Positions 9,027 to 18,459 of a stretch of 64,000 bases of DNA are shown here, piece after piece. How positions within the stretch are numbered: the first letter of the stretch is position 1; each line of letters begins with the position of its first letter. The translations under genes were made by a program, and so were the position numbers. The notes under the pieces are model-generated. The model searched no databases. It was given only the letters and a program-made list of their open reading frames with translations, and was not told the origin of the DNA. The stretch covers positions 31,404 through 95,403 of the forward strand of contig NZ_FQYQ01000010.1 in NCBI RefSeq assembly GCF_900141825.1. The letters run 5' to 3'. Source of the stretch: Pseudobutyrivibrio xylanivorans DSM 14809 (lineage in GTDB: Bacteria; Bacillota; Clostridia; Lachnospirales; Lachnospiraceae).

Positions 9027-10628
9027 TTATTTACAAGCTTTTTTGTTTTCATACATGTATGCATCTGCACGCTTCACAAGTGCACGGAAATCACTATCAA
9101 GGCTTGAGTCATATGCTGCAGCTCCGATAGCCACTCCAATAGAATATTGATGACCGCCTTCTATGTTTGCAGTGTAAATTTTTGTCATAAAGAGCTTCTT
9201 TAAACGCTCCATGTTAACCGCCTTGCTTGCTGGGATGATACAACAAAACTCATCACCACCTGTACGATAGCAGTTACCATATCTACCAAATACACTGTTA
9301 AAGATTTCTGCTACAAGTGTGATATACTCATCACCTGCTTCGTGTCCGTAGGTATCATTACAAGCCTTGAGTCCGTTGGCATCTGCTACTACTGCAATGA
9401 TTCCATCAAGCTTATCTTCCGACTGAACATGACTTTCAAAAGCATTTCTATTGTAAAGTCCGGTCATTGTATCTGTAAGGGCAAATACCTCAAGCTGCTT
9501 AGCATGGCGGCCTTTCTCAATAATCTCGTTAGTTCCCTTAATCAAATCCCACGCAAGAAGACTTACAAAAATAAGGAACATATAGCGACCCATTTGATCT
9601 GAGTCACCAACCTCACTGTAATAATTTCTTACGTCAATGATAATCGAGATAGTAAATAGTAATACTCCAATAGCACAGATTTTCGTCTGACGAGAAAAAT
9701 CTCTATGATAAAGCTGAATAGCAATCGCTGAGACAACATATATAGCTGCAGCAAGAATTAAAATCTGCATGTAAACAAGAGTCTCTCTATATTCTAAAAT
9801 CTTCATCAAATGAAGAGTAGTGAATACGACAAACTCGACCATAGATGCTATGACTATAATTCTCTTAACTATCTTTCCATTGATTCCCAAATAACCATCA
9901 AAGAAAAGCACAAATGGAGCAATAACCATCATTAAACATAAATATGGAATTACAGCGTCAAAGATTTTGTTATTAAAAAGAAGCACTGATACGTCTGTCT
10001 CGTTCAATGTCCATGTTCCAATGAATAATGCAAAATACGCCAAATGAACTAACTCTCTGCCCAAGTTAAGCCTCTTGTTCATAAATGCATAGTAAATCAA
10101 CATGATAAAACTAAATATCACGATTAATAAACTTGCGCAGAACTTTGGCAAAGAATTTCTGAGCAAATTATCATACATCTGGTATGCATTTCCCACATAG
10201 AATGTAGGAACCTGATCCTTTACACAATCATAAACTGGCTTAATGATAATAGCCACATTAAGCATCTTTTCATTCACTGATATAAAATTGTAAGCAGAAC
10301 CTGGCGTAGAACCTAAAATGCCTCCTGTTTGGGTAAAAGAATAAATTTCTCGTCCAGCATTATAAGCTTTTACAAACTGATGAGATGTGTAAAACATGAA
10401 GCCAGAATAATGACTATCAAAAGAAGACAAATCAAAGAAGTACTCCTTTGAGCCATCTTCTAATCTTGCCACCTGATATGGCTCAATCTTGATGGTAGGA
10501 GTATCACACTCTGATTTCTCGTTCGTCACTAAGAAGCCTATAACAAGTGCACATGCGCACAGTATAAGCATCAGATTATTTAAACGTTTTTGAAAATTAA
10601 AAATTAACTTATTCTGATTCATCGTCAT
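9027..10628 (-). CDS. membrane-bound diguanylate cyclase (GGDEF)
   Basis: About 533 residues. An N-terminal membrane helix is followed by an extracytoplasmic ~130-residue domain, then about seven membrane helices between residues ~160 and 365 (7TMR-DISM-like), and a C-terminal GGDEF domain. The active motif GGDEF is intact (~residue 457), so it should make c-di-GMP. The RxxD inhibitory site five residues upstream is absent, which suggests no product inhibition at that site. The start is uncertain: ATG codons at 10628 and 10622 and a TTG at 10634 all lack a clear ribosome binding site. No EAL domain is adjacent. Confidence 0.88.
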   Translation of the reverse strand: MTMNQNKLIFNFQKRLNNLMLILCACALVIGFLVTNEKSECDTPTIKIEPYQVARLEDGSKEYFFDLSSFDSHYSGFMFYTSHQFVKAYNAGREIYSFTQTGGILGSTPGSAYNFISVNEKMLNVAIIIKPVYDCVKDQVPTFYVGNAYQMYDNLLRNSLPKFCASLLIVIFSFIMLIYYAFMNKRLNLGRELVHLAYFALFIGTWTLNETDVSVLLFNNKIFDAVIPYLCLMMVIAPFVLFFDGYLGINGKIVKRIIVIASMVEFVVFTTLHLMKILEYRETLVYMQILILAAAIYVVSAIAIQLYHRDFSRQTKICAIGVLLFTISIIIDVRNYYSEVGDSDQMGRYMFLIFVSLLAWDLIKGTNEIIEKGRHAKQLEVFALTDTMTGLYNRNAFESHVQSEDKLDGIIAVVADANGLKACNDTYGHEAGDEYITLVAEIFNSVFGRYGNCYRTGGDEFCCIIPASKAVNMERLKKLFMTKIYTANIEGGHQYSIGVAIGAAAYDSSLDSDFRALVKRADAYMYENKKACK

Positions 10629-10738
10629 TACCAATTGAAAACTTTTTCACATAACATTATATTTTGGAATCGATTTCACATTTCATTCACATTTTATAAC
10701 ATTATACATTCCTATTGGTATAATGGCAACTATCAAAA

Positions 10739-11398
10739 TTATCTAATAAAACTTTCTATATGTGGGTATAAAGTATCTTTTTGTACAATATAGCTACTAT
10801 GAGTTTCCCCAGAAAGCACTTTTAACACTGAATTAGGGATACTGGCGGCTATCTTTTCAGTTTCCTTCTGTTTCACACAATCATCTTCTCCAGCAAAAAT
10901 CATAGCAGGAACGGATATGTTCTTAAGGTCATTTGGATTAATATCAGGTTCCTGTAGCATAAGAAGTGTTCTAGGATCATTATATTTCTTATACGCTCTT
11001 TTCATTTCCCTGATATCTCTATGATGAAAACCTGCTGGAGTGAGATTAGCTCCGCAGCAAATAATTCCAGAAAGTAATTCACTGGCCTCCATAGCCACTA
11101 ATAAAGAAATAATGCCTCCATCTGAATATCCAAGAAGATATGGCTTTTCAATATCCAATGCTTTAATCAGATTGATAACGTCCTTTGCCATATCACTATA
11201 ATGGTATTCCTTTGGTGTAGCACTTTCACCGTGTCCTCTTGTATCCATTGCATAAACTACGTGATTTCTGCTAAGTCTTTCTACCAATGGATCAAAGATA
11301 TGGTGATCCTCTCTATTTCCATGCATGAGAATAACCGGGGTTCCCTGCTCCCCGGTTATTTCATAGCATATGATTTGTGAATTAAGCTGGATATACAT
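10739..11398 (-). CDS. alpha/beta hydrolase
   Basis: A 219-residue single-domain alpha/beta hydrolase. The oxyanion region ILMHGNREDH, the strand AMDTRGHGES, the nucleophile elbow GYSDGG and a terminal GETHSS give a complete Ser-Asp-His triad. No signal peptide. It lies 42 nt after dapB on the same strand and could be read from the same transcript. The substrate cannot be told from sequence. Confidence 0.85.
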   Translation of the reverse strand: MYIQLNSQIICYEITGEQGTPVILMHGNREDHHIFDPLVERLSRNHVVYAMDTRGHGESATPKEYHYSDMAKDVINLIKALDIEKPYLLGYSDGGIISLLVAMEASELLSGIICCGANLTPAGFHHRDIREMKRAYKKYNDPRTLLMLQEPDINPNDLKNISVPAMIFAGEDDCVKQKETEKIAASIPNSVLKVLSGETHSSYIVQKDTLYPHIESFIR

Positions 11399-11440
11399 GT
11401 GTTAAACACCTCATCAGTCACCCTCAGTGACGCTCTCGGT

Positions 11441-12202
11441 TTATTTTTCTGCGATTACTTCTTTCATATCGTAGAGACCTGCTGGCTTTCCTGCCAAAAA
11501 CTTAGCTGCTTCTACAGCACCCTTTGCAAATACACTCTTTGAATATGCTGTATGCTTGATTGTGATAACCTCATCAAGTCCAGCAAAGATAACTTCATGC
11601 TCACCTACAATATTTCCACCACGAACTGCAGAAATACCAATTTCATTCTTAGGTCTCTTCTCACGTCTGTCAGCTCTGCCATAGCAATACTCATACTTCT
11701 CATCTAATGCATCGTTGCAAGCATCAGCAAGTGCAAGAGCTGTTCCACTTGGTGCATCAAGCTTCTGATTGTGATGCTTCTCTACGATTTCGATATCAAA
11801 ACCAGCATCAGCAAAAACCTGAGTAGCCTTCTTGCATAAATCAAATAGTGTATTAATACCTAATGACATGTTTGCAGAGCGGAGAATCGCTACCTTTTTA
11901 CATGCAGAATCCACGTGTGCAAGCATCTTATCATCTAATCCTGTAGTACAAAGAACAACAGGCTTTCCATTCTTCTCACATACGTCAAGCAACCCATCTA
12001 CTGCAGCGGCTGTAGAGAAATCAATTACAACATCATAGTCCACATCAACCTCTGCAAGAGAATCATATACTGGATACTCATTGTCGATACCCTTAAATTT
12101 ATCTACTCCAGCAACGATAGTTGCATCAGCGTCATTCTTGCATAAATCTGTGATAACTCTTCCCATGTGTCCGTTGCATCCGTGCATTACTACTTTTGTC
12201 AT
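11441..12202 (-). CDS. dapB: 4-hydroxy-tetrahydrodipicolinate reductase
   Basis: A 253-residue DapB that reduces the DapA product with NAD(P)H in lysine and diaminopimelate synthesis. The Rossmann start (VMHGCNGHMGR), the catalytic EKHHNQKLDAPSGTA motif and VRGGNIVGEHEV are all present. The start has GAGAGG upstream. No dapA is adjacent; in many Firmicutes the two are paired, so dapA must lie elsewhere. A hairpin at 12241-12279 precedes the gene. Confidence 0.96.
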   Translation of the reverse strand: MTKVVMHGCNGHMGRVITDLCKNDADATIVAGVDKFKGIDNEYPVYDSLAEVDVDYDVVIDFSTAAAVDGLLDVCEKNGKPVVLCTTGLDDKMLAHVDSACKKVAILRSANMSLGINTLFDLCKKATQVFADAGFDIEIVEKHHNQKLDAPSGTALALADACNDALDEKYEYCYGRADRREKRPKNEIGISAVRGGNIVGEHEVIFAGLDEVITIKHTAYSKSVFAKGAVEAAKFLAGKPAGLYDMKEVIAEK

Positions 12203-12240
12203 TATTCTACCTCTCTCTTTCTACTTGGTCATATATAAAC

Positions 12241-12279
12241 AGAACTGCCATAGAAGCCTAAAAAGCCCATGGCAGTTCT
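12241..12279 (-). terminator. hairpin between cobalamin adenosyltransferase-like gene and dapB
   Basis: A perfect 11-bp stem (12241-12251/12269-12279) with a 17-nt loop. The T run after it is poor (GTTTATATAT), so it may act as a partial terminator or RNA-processing hairpin. Confidence 0.5.
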
Positions 12280-12285
12280 ATGGAA

Positions 12286-12765
12286 TTACTTCTCAGGTTT
12301 TAAATTCAAAACGCTGTCCGCAATTTCAAATATTCCTTTTGTAATGTTTAATCCTGTCAAAATGACATTAGTCGAATATGAACGTCCTTCCAAAGCACAT
12401 AAAATATCCTGTTCTGGAACAATACCCTCATCAACAACGCCAAGAATCTCATCAAGAATAACCAGATCACTTTCGCCGGTACCAAGAACTTTTTTAGCAT
12501 AGTTAAGACCATTTTGAATATTCAAAATCTCTTCCTGCTTTTGTTCATCTGTTAACTCAGCGAAGCTCTCTTTTGAGCGCTCGAATCTAAAAAGCTTAAT
12601 TTCAGGCTCAAGCTTGCTTAAATACTCAGTATTTGTCTCAGATTTAAGGAACTGAATTATTGTTGTAGTGCGTCCCTGCGAGGCATTACGAATAGCCTGT
12701 CCTAAGGCTGCAGCTGACTTTCCCTGTCCCGTTCCGTAATATACTTGAACAATTCCTTTTTCCAT
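12286..12765 (-). CDS. cob(I)yrinic acid a,c-diamide adenosyltransferase-like P-loop protein
   Basis: A 159-residue CobO/BtuR-type ATP-binding protein. The P-loop variant GTGQGKSAAALGQA lies near the N-terminus, with a Walker-B-like LVILDEILG and GLNITKGI near the end. The family transfers adenosyl from ATP to corrinoid cobalt; at 159 residues this copy is shorter than E. coli BtuR (~196). It begins 8 nt after typA and its ribosome binding site overlaps the typA end, so the two are co-transcribed. The enzymatic role is a family assignment. Confidence 0.78.
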   Translation of the reverse strand: MEKGIVQVYYGTGQGKSAAALGQAIRNASQGRTTTIIQFLKSETNTEYLSKLEPEIKLFRFERSKESFAELTDEQKQEEILNIQNGLNYAKKVLGTGESDLVILDEILGVVDEGIVPEQDILCALEGRSYSTNVILTGLNITKGIFEIADSVLNLKPEK

Positions 12766-12773
12766 AAGTCTCC

Positions 12774-14606
12774 TTATTTCTTAAAGCTAGCTCTCTTTCT
12801 AAGTGTAGGATCAAGAATTCTCTTTCTGATACGAAGAGATTCTGGTGTAACCTCTAAAAGCTCATCTACATCGATGAAATCAAGTGCCTGCTCAAGGCTA
12901 AGTACTCTTGGTGGTACAAGTGTAAGTGCTTCATCAGCTGAAGATGAACGAGTATTTGTAAGGTGCTTCTTCTTACATACGTTAAGCTCAACATCCTCTG
13001 CACGAGAACACTGACCAATAACCATACCAGAATAAACCTTCTCGCCTGGTCCAATGAAAAGTGTACCACGATCCTGAGCTGAGAAGAGTCCGTATGTAAC
13101 TGACTCACCTGTCTCGAAAGCGATAAGACTTCCAAGCTTACGATAAGAGATATCTCCCTTGTAAAGCTCATAACCATCGAAAATTGTATTGATTATACCA
13201 TTTCCCTTAGTATCTGTCATGAATTCTCCACGATATCCAATAAGACCACGTGAAGGAATCTTAAACTCGATACGAGTATATCCACCTGCGATAGGTGTCA
13301 TATTCTGAAGCTCACCCTTTCTCTGAGAAAGCTTCTCTATAACTGCTCCTGTAAACTCATCAGGAACATCTACATAAGCGCGCTCCATTGGCTCGAGCTT
13401 ATGGCCCTTTTCGTCTTCCTTGTAAAGAACCTCTGCCTTTGATACAGCAAACTCAAAACCTTCACGACGCATGTTCTCGATAAGTACTGAAAGGTGAAGC
13501 TCACCACGTCCAGAAACCTTAAGTGAATCTGGTGAATCTGTATCCTCTACACGAAGTGATACATCAGTGTTAAGCTCCTTCATAAGACGCTCACGGATGT
13601 GACGTGAAGTTACGAACTTACCTTCCTGACCAGCAAGTGGGCTATCATTTACAATGAAGTTCATTGAAATAGTAGGCTCAGAAATCTTCTGGAAAGGAAT
13701 TGGATTTGGAGCATCTACTGCACAGATTGTATCTCCAATGTGGATATCTGAAATACCAGAAATAGCTACGATTGAACCAATCTGTGCTTCAGTAACATCT
13801 ACCTTATTAAGTCCATCGTACTCAAAAAGCTTTGAGATACGAACCTTATTGCTCTTCTCAGGATCATGTGCATTTACAACGATAGCATCCTGGTTAACCT
13901 TGATAGAACCATTCTCTACCTTACCAATACCGATACGACCAACGTACTCGTTGTAATCGATTGTAGAGATAAGTACCTGTGTAGGTGCCTCTGGGTCTCC
14001 CTTAGGAGCTGGAATATAATCAACAATAGTCTCAAAGAGAGCTGTCATATCCTTATGTTCTTCGTTAAGATCTCTGATTGCGAAACCTTCCTTAGCTGAA
14101 GCATAGATAAATGGACAATCAAGCTGCTCATCTGAAGCATCAAGATCCATGAAAAGCTCGAGAACCTCATCGATAACCTCATCTGGACGAGCCTCTGGTC
14201 TATCAATCTTATTGATACATACGATAACTGGTAAATCAAGATCAAGTGCCTTCATAAGAACGAACTTGGTCTGTGGCATAGCGCCCTCGAAAGCATCTAC
14301 TACGAGAACAACACCGTTTACCATCTTAAGTACACGCTCAACCTCGCCACCGAAATCAGCATGACCTGGTGTATCGATAATGTTAATCTTTGTGTTCTTA
14401 TAATATACTGCTGTGTTCTTTGAAAGAATAGTGATACCACGCTCACGCTCAATATCATTTGAGTCCATGACACGCTCAGCAACTTCCTGATTCTCTCTAA
14501 ATACACCTGACTGCTTTAAAAGCTCATCTACAAGTGTAGTTTTACCATGATCTACGTGTGCGATGATGGCAATATTTCTAATATCTTCTCTACTTTGTAC
14601 TGACAT
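12774..14606 (-). CDS. typA: ribosome-associated GTPase TypA/BipA
   Basis: A 610-residue translational GTPase. G1 is AHVDHGKTTL, switch II is DTPGHADFGGEVER and G4 is NKIDRPEA. EF-G-like domains and the TypA-specific C-terminal domain (YRGEFMTDTKGNG) follow. It takes part in 50S assembly and stress or cold adaptation. The start has AAAGGA upstream. A large hairpin separates it from serS upstream. Confidence 0.97.
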   Translation of the reverse strand: MSVQSREDIRNIAIIAHVDHGKTTLVDELLKQSGVFRENQEVAERVMDSNDIERERGITILSKNTAVYYKNTKINIIDTPGHADFGGEVERVLKMVNGVVLVVDAFEGAMPQTKFVLMKALDLDLPVIVCINKIDRPEARPDEVIDEVLELFMDLDASDEQLDCPFIYASAKEGFAIRDLNEEHKDMTALFETIVDYIPAPKGDPEAPTQVLISTIDYNEYVGRIGIGKVENGSIKVNQDAIVVNAHDPEKSNKVRISKLFEYDGLNKVDVTEAQIGSIVAISGISDIHIGDTICAVDAPNPIPFQKISEPTISMNFIVNDSPLAGQEGKFVTSRHIRERLMKELNTDVSLRVEDTDSPDSLKVSGRGELHLSVLIENMRREGFEFAVSKAEVLYKEDEKGHKLEPMERAYVDVPDEFTGAVIEKLSQRKGELQNMTPIAGGYTRIEFKIPSRGLIGYRGEFMTDTKGNGIINTIFDGYELYKGDISYRKLGSLIAFETGESVTYGLFSAQDRGTLFIGPGEKVYSGMVIGQCSRAEDVELNVCKKKHLTNTRSSSADEALTLVPPRVLSLEQALDFIDVDELLEVTPESLRIRKRILDPTLRKRASFKK

Positions 14607-14660
14607 AAAAAATCCTTTTCTACTGTGTATAAAATACTACTACTCAGTAAAAACCCCTCA

Positions 14661-14800
14661 AAAAAAGCGGCATCGAAGTCTTACATGCTCCCGCAGGCCA
14701 CCTTCCATACTCGAGCAAGGAATCTCCCCTAAAGGGGCCCCCTCCTTCCTCGGCATGGAGCCTTCCTGCTCGCGCCTGCCAAGAATTTTAAGCCGCTTTT
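14661..14800 (-). terminator. 140-nt extended hairpin terminator after serS
   Basis: Arms 14663-14671/14792-14800 close a long imperfect hairpin with nested pairs 14693-14698/14774-14779, 14704-14708/14755-14759, 14712-14715/14749-14752, 14717-14721/14743-14747 and 14726-14729/14734-14737 (UAAA loop). A run of six or more T follows the outer stem on the minus strand. It terminates or processes the serS transcript. Confidence 0.7.
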
Positions 14801-14822
14801 ATATAATTTGTCAATAACTTAT

Positions 14823-16112
14823 TTATTTAATAGGAATTAATTCACTCTTACCACCCATGTATGGCTGAAGTGCCTTAGGAATAGCCACGCTACCATCTTC
14901 ACGTAAGTTGTTCTCAAGGAATGCGATAAGCATACGTGGTGGAGCAACTACTGTATTATTAAGTGTATGAGCGAAGTACTTATTACCATTCTCATCCTTA
15001 ACACGAATCTTAAGACGTCTAGCCTGAGCATCACCAAGGTTAGAGCAAGAACCTACCTCAAAGTACTTCTTCTGACGTGGTGACCATGCCTCAACGTCAC
15101 AAGACTTAACCTTAAGATCTGCCAAATCTCCTGAACAGCACTCAAGTGTACGAACAGGAATATCAAGGCTGCGGAATAAATCAACTGTGTTGTTCCAAAG
15201 GATATCGTAGTACTTCTTTGACTCCTCTGGCTTACAAACTACGATCATCTCCTGCTTCTCGAACTGGTGGATACGGTAAACACCACGCTCTTCGATACCG
15301 TGTGCACCCTTCTCCTTACGGAAGCAAGGGCTGTAGCTTGTAAGTGTATATGGAAGATTAGCTTCGTCATTAAGTGTATCAATGAACTTACCAATCATAG
15401 AGTGCTCTGATGTACCGATGAGGTAAAGATCCTCGCCCTCAATTTTGTACATCATAGCATCCATCTCTTCGAATGACATAACACCAGTAACTACGTTTGA
15501 ACGAATCATGAAAGGTGGGATGCAATATGTAAATCCTTTATCAATCATGAAATCACGAGCATATGAAATAACTGCTGAGTGAAGACGAGCAATGTCTCCC
15601 ATAAGGTAATAGAAGCCGTTACCAGCAACCTTACCAGCAGCATCCAAATCGATACCATTGAATCTCTCCATGATATCTGTGTGATAAGGAATCTCAAAAT
15701 CAGGAACAACTGGCTCACCGAACTTTTCGATTTCTACGTTGCAGGAATCATCTGGACCAATTGGAACGCTAGGGTCGATAATGTTAGGAATCTTCATCAT
15801 GATTTCCTCAACCTTATCGGCAAGCTCCTTCTCAACTGGCTCTAAGTCCTTAATGCGCTGCTTGAGCTCTGCCACCTCAGCCTTAGCCTTCTCAGCCTCA
15901 TCCTTTTTGCCCTGACCCATAAGAGCACCAATTTCTTTTGATGCCTTATTCATCTGCGCACGGAGGTCGTCAGCTTCCTGCTGAGCAGCACGTCTCTTGT
16001 CATCAAGCTCGATGACCTCATCTACGAGGCCAAGCTTGTGCTCCTGAAACTTCTTTTTAATGTTTTCCTTAACTGCGTCTGGATTCTCACGTAAAAACTT
16101 AATGTCTATCAT
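14823..16112 (-). CDS. serS: seryl-tRNA synthetase
   Basis: A 429-residue class II synthetase. The N-terminal coiled-coil tRNA-binding arm spans roughly residues 30-105. The catalytic core has TSEHSM, motif 2 FRKEKGAHG and the motif 3 region (TLNNTVVAPPRMLIA). The start at 16112 has AGGAG 7 nt upstream and gives the standard MIDIKFLREN N-terminus; a longer frame to 16214 overlaps secDF and is rejected. It lies 22 nt after secDF. Confidence 0.97.
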   Translation of the reverse strand: MIDIKFLRENPDAVKENIKKKFQEHKLGLVDEVIELDDKRRAAQQEADDLRAQMNKASKEIGALMGQGKKDEAEKAKAEVAELKQRIKDLEPVEKELADKVEEIMMKIPNIIDPSVPIGPDDSCNVEIEKFGEPVVPDFEIPYHTDIMERFNGIDLDAAGKVAGNGFYYLMGDIARLHSAVISYARDFMIDKGFTYCIPPFMIRSNVVTGVMSFEEMDAMMYKIEGEDLYLIGTSEHSMIGKFIDTLNDEANLPYTLTSYSPCFRKEKGAHGIEERGVYRIHQFEKQEMIVVCKPEESKKYYDILWNNTVDLFRSLDIPVRTLECCSGDLADLKVKSCDVEAWSPRQKKYFEVGSCSNLGDAQARRLKIRVKDENGNKYFAHTLNNTVVAPPRMLIAFLENNLREDGSVAIPKALQPYMGGKSELIPIK

Positions 16113-16134
16113 GTTTTTTCTCCTAGTTCTAATC

Positions 16135-18405
16135 TTAATTCTTTGAAGCAAACTTAAGCTTAAGGATGTACCAAAGCTGTGTTGCGATAAAGATTGATGA
16201 ATATGTACCAGCAATTACGCCAGCAAGAAGTGGTAATGCGAACTCTCTGATTGATGAAACACCAAGGATGAGAAGCATAAGTACCATGATTGCTGTTGTG
16301 ATTGATGTTGAAATAGAACGTGAAAGTGTCTGAGCAAGTGACTCATTACAAAGTGACTTAAGTGTCTCGGCATTTTCTGTTCTAATTGCCTTGTGGTTTT
16401 CACGGATACGGTCGAATACTACGATTGTATCGTTGACTGAGTAACCGATAACTGTAAGCATACATGCGATGAATGCAGCGCCTACTGAAATTCTTGCAAA
16501 TGCATAAAGTGCAAGTACTACAAGAACGTCGTGTACAAGGGCGATGATTGCTGAAGAAGCAAATCTGATGTCCTTGAATCTGAACCAAATATATACAAGC
16601 ATGCAGAGAACTGCAACGAGTACAGCGATTGTAGACTGGCTACGCATCTCGCCTGAGATTGTGGAACCAATTGTCTGCTGAGTGATTGAAGTCTCCTTAA
16701 CCTGGAACTGGCTCTCAAACATCTCATTTAATGACTCTCTCTCTTCAAGAGTAAGGTTTCTTGTCTTGAAGATTGCCTGATTGCTTCCATCTACTGTTGT
16801 AGTCTGGATACTTCCCTCGCTAACACCGATTGTGCTTGCAATCTGAGGAACTACCTTTGCATCTAAATCTGCAAGTGAATATGTCTCATTGAAATCAACT
16901 GTTGTTGATGTACCACCAAGGAACTCAAGTGAGTAGTTAAGACCTGAACCAGTCTTAGCCTTCATAGCTCCCATTGTGATGAAGCCAGCTGCGATAATTG
17001 CAACTGAAATTGTAATAAAGATTGCCTTCTTGCCAACGAAGTCGAACTTTGAAGGATCCTTTGCCTTTCCATAGAACTTAGCATCACGAACGCCAAGTGC
17101 ATAGAAAGAATTAATAAGAATTCTTGTAATAACAAGAGCTGTAAACATTGATAAAACAACACCAAGTGCAAGAGTGATTGCGAATCCCTTTACTGAGCCT
17201 GAACCAAGGATACCAAGTACCGCTGCTGCGATAAGTGTTGTGATGTTACCATCAAGGATTGCTGAAAGTGCCTTTGAGAAACCAGCCTCAATAGATGAAA
17301 CTACTGGACGACCGTTCTTAATTTCCTCACGAACACGTGCAAATACGATAACGTTAGCATCAACCGCCATACCGATTGAAAGAATCATACCTGCAATACC
17401 AGGAAGTGTAAGTGTAATATCAAATGCCTTAAGAATGCCTATAAGCATTGCTGTGTAAAGCGCAAGTGCAAGTGATGAAACAAAACCAGGTACAAGGTAC
17501 ATAACGATAAGGAATAACATTACGAGACCAAGACCAATACCTGCTGCGATAAGTGAGGTTCTAAGAGCATCAGCACCAAGCTGAGCACCTACAACCTGTG
17601 ACTCTAACTCCTGAAGCTCGATATCAAGACCACCGATACGGATGTAAGAAGCAAGCTTTTCTGCCTCTTCCATAGAAGACATACCAGAAATCTCACAGTT
17701 ACCTGTTGTGATTGCTTCGTTTACCTTTGGAACTGAAACAAACTGACCATCATAGTAGATACCAATTGTCTCACCTGCAACAGCTGCTACTGTTGTAGCA
17801 TCACCAAATGCCTTTGTTCCTTCGTCGTTGAACTGAAGTGTTACAACGTACTTTGTAGCGCTAGTAGTCTTATCCTGCTCAGCTCTTCCCTGCGCTGCTG
17901 TAACTTCTTTACCTGTACAAATAACTGAACCATTCTCTGTGAGTGTCTCAATATCGTAGTTGAGCTGATATCCATTCTCACCATAGCTATAGTTCTCATT
18001 TCCATCGTTATCCTTCTGAGCGATGAAATAAAGTGTACCAGGAGTACCTAACTCCTCCAATAATGCGTTTGCATCTGAAACGCCAGGAATCTCAACTGTG
18101 ATTCTGTCATCACCTACGCGATAAACATTTGCCTCTGTTGTTGAGCTCTCCTCGCCAAGGTCATTTTCAATACGCTGCTGGAGCTTAAGAATTGTGTCTG
18201 CCATCTGCTCATCTGTAGGCTTATCTCCAACTGCTTCGTATGTAATGCTGACACCACCATCAAGGTCGAGACCAAGCTTTAGGCTGTCATCATTTTCTTT
18301 AATTGTGCCTGTAATAACTGTGAATGCATAGTAGCCAAGTAAACCAAGAATAACTACAAATGCAACGAGCCAGGCAATCCCCTGTCCTTTTTTTAAACGT
18401 TTCAT
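16135..18405 (-). CDS. secDF: protein translocase subunit SecDF (fused)
   Basis: A 756-residue fusion of SecD and SecF. The SecD half has an N-terminal membrane helix, a large periplasmic P1 domain, and five helices with LGLDLDGGVSITYE and the GMAVDANVIVFARVREE proton-relay motif. The SecF half begins near residue 465 with its own six helices and SLEFLGGTSTTVDF, GYSVNDTIVVFDRIRE. It drives late steps of Sec export using the proton or sodium gradient. The neighbourhood with SCIFF genes is typical of Clostridia. The start has AGGAG upstream. Confidence 0.96.
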   Translation of the reverse strand: MKRLKKGQGIAWLVAFVVILGLLGYYAFTVITGTIKENDDSLKLGLDLDGGVSITYEAVGDKPTDEQMADTILKLQQRIENDLGEESSTTEANVYRVGDDRITVEIPGVSDANALLEELGTPGTLYFIAQKDNDGNENYSYGENGYQLNYDIETLTENGSVICTGKEVTAAQGRAEQDKTTSATKYVVTLQFNDEGTKAFGDATTVAAVAGETIGIYYDGQFVSVPKVNEAITTGNCEISGMSSMEEAEKLASYIRIGGLDIELQELESQVVGAQLGADALRTSLIAAGIGLGLVMLFLIVMYLVPGFVSSLALALYTAMLIGILKAFDITLTLPGIAGMILSIGMAVDANVIVFARVREEIKNGRPVVSSIEAGFSKALSAILDGNITTLIAAAVLGILGSGSVKGFAITLALGVVLSMFTALVITRILINSFYALGVRDAKFYGKAKDPSKFDFVGKKAIFITISVAIIAAGFITMGAMKAKTGSGLNYSLEFLGGTSTTVDFNETYSLADLDAKVVPQIASTIGVSEGSIQTTTVDGSNQAIFKTRNLTLEERESLNEMFESQFQVKETSITQQTIGSTISGEMRSQSTIAVLVAVLCMLVYIWFRFKDIRFASSAIIALVHDVLVVLALYAFARISVGAAFIACMLTVIGYSVNDTIVVFDRIRENHKAIRTENAETLKSLCNESLAQTLSRSISTSITTAIMVLMLLILGVSSIREFALPLLAGVIAGTYSSIFIATQLWYILKLKFASKN

Positions 18406-18459
18406 TATTTATTCTCCTATCTTGTAATTTATAACTGCTGAGCAGTCTAAAGAGGTGGT

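Noticed and set aside
16113..16214. Longer SerS N-terminus
   Set aside because: It would overlap the 3' end of secDF and begin with sequence unlike SerS. The start at 16112 has a good ribosome binding site and the family N-terminus.
12774..18405. Many long open frames antisense to typA, serS and secDF
   Set aside because: They are shadows of conserved genes, caused by codon bias, with no ribosome binding sites or recognisable products.
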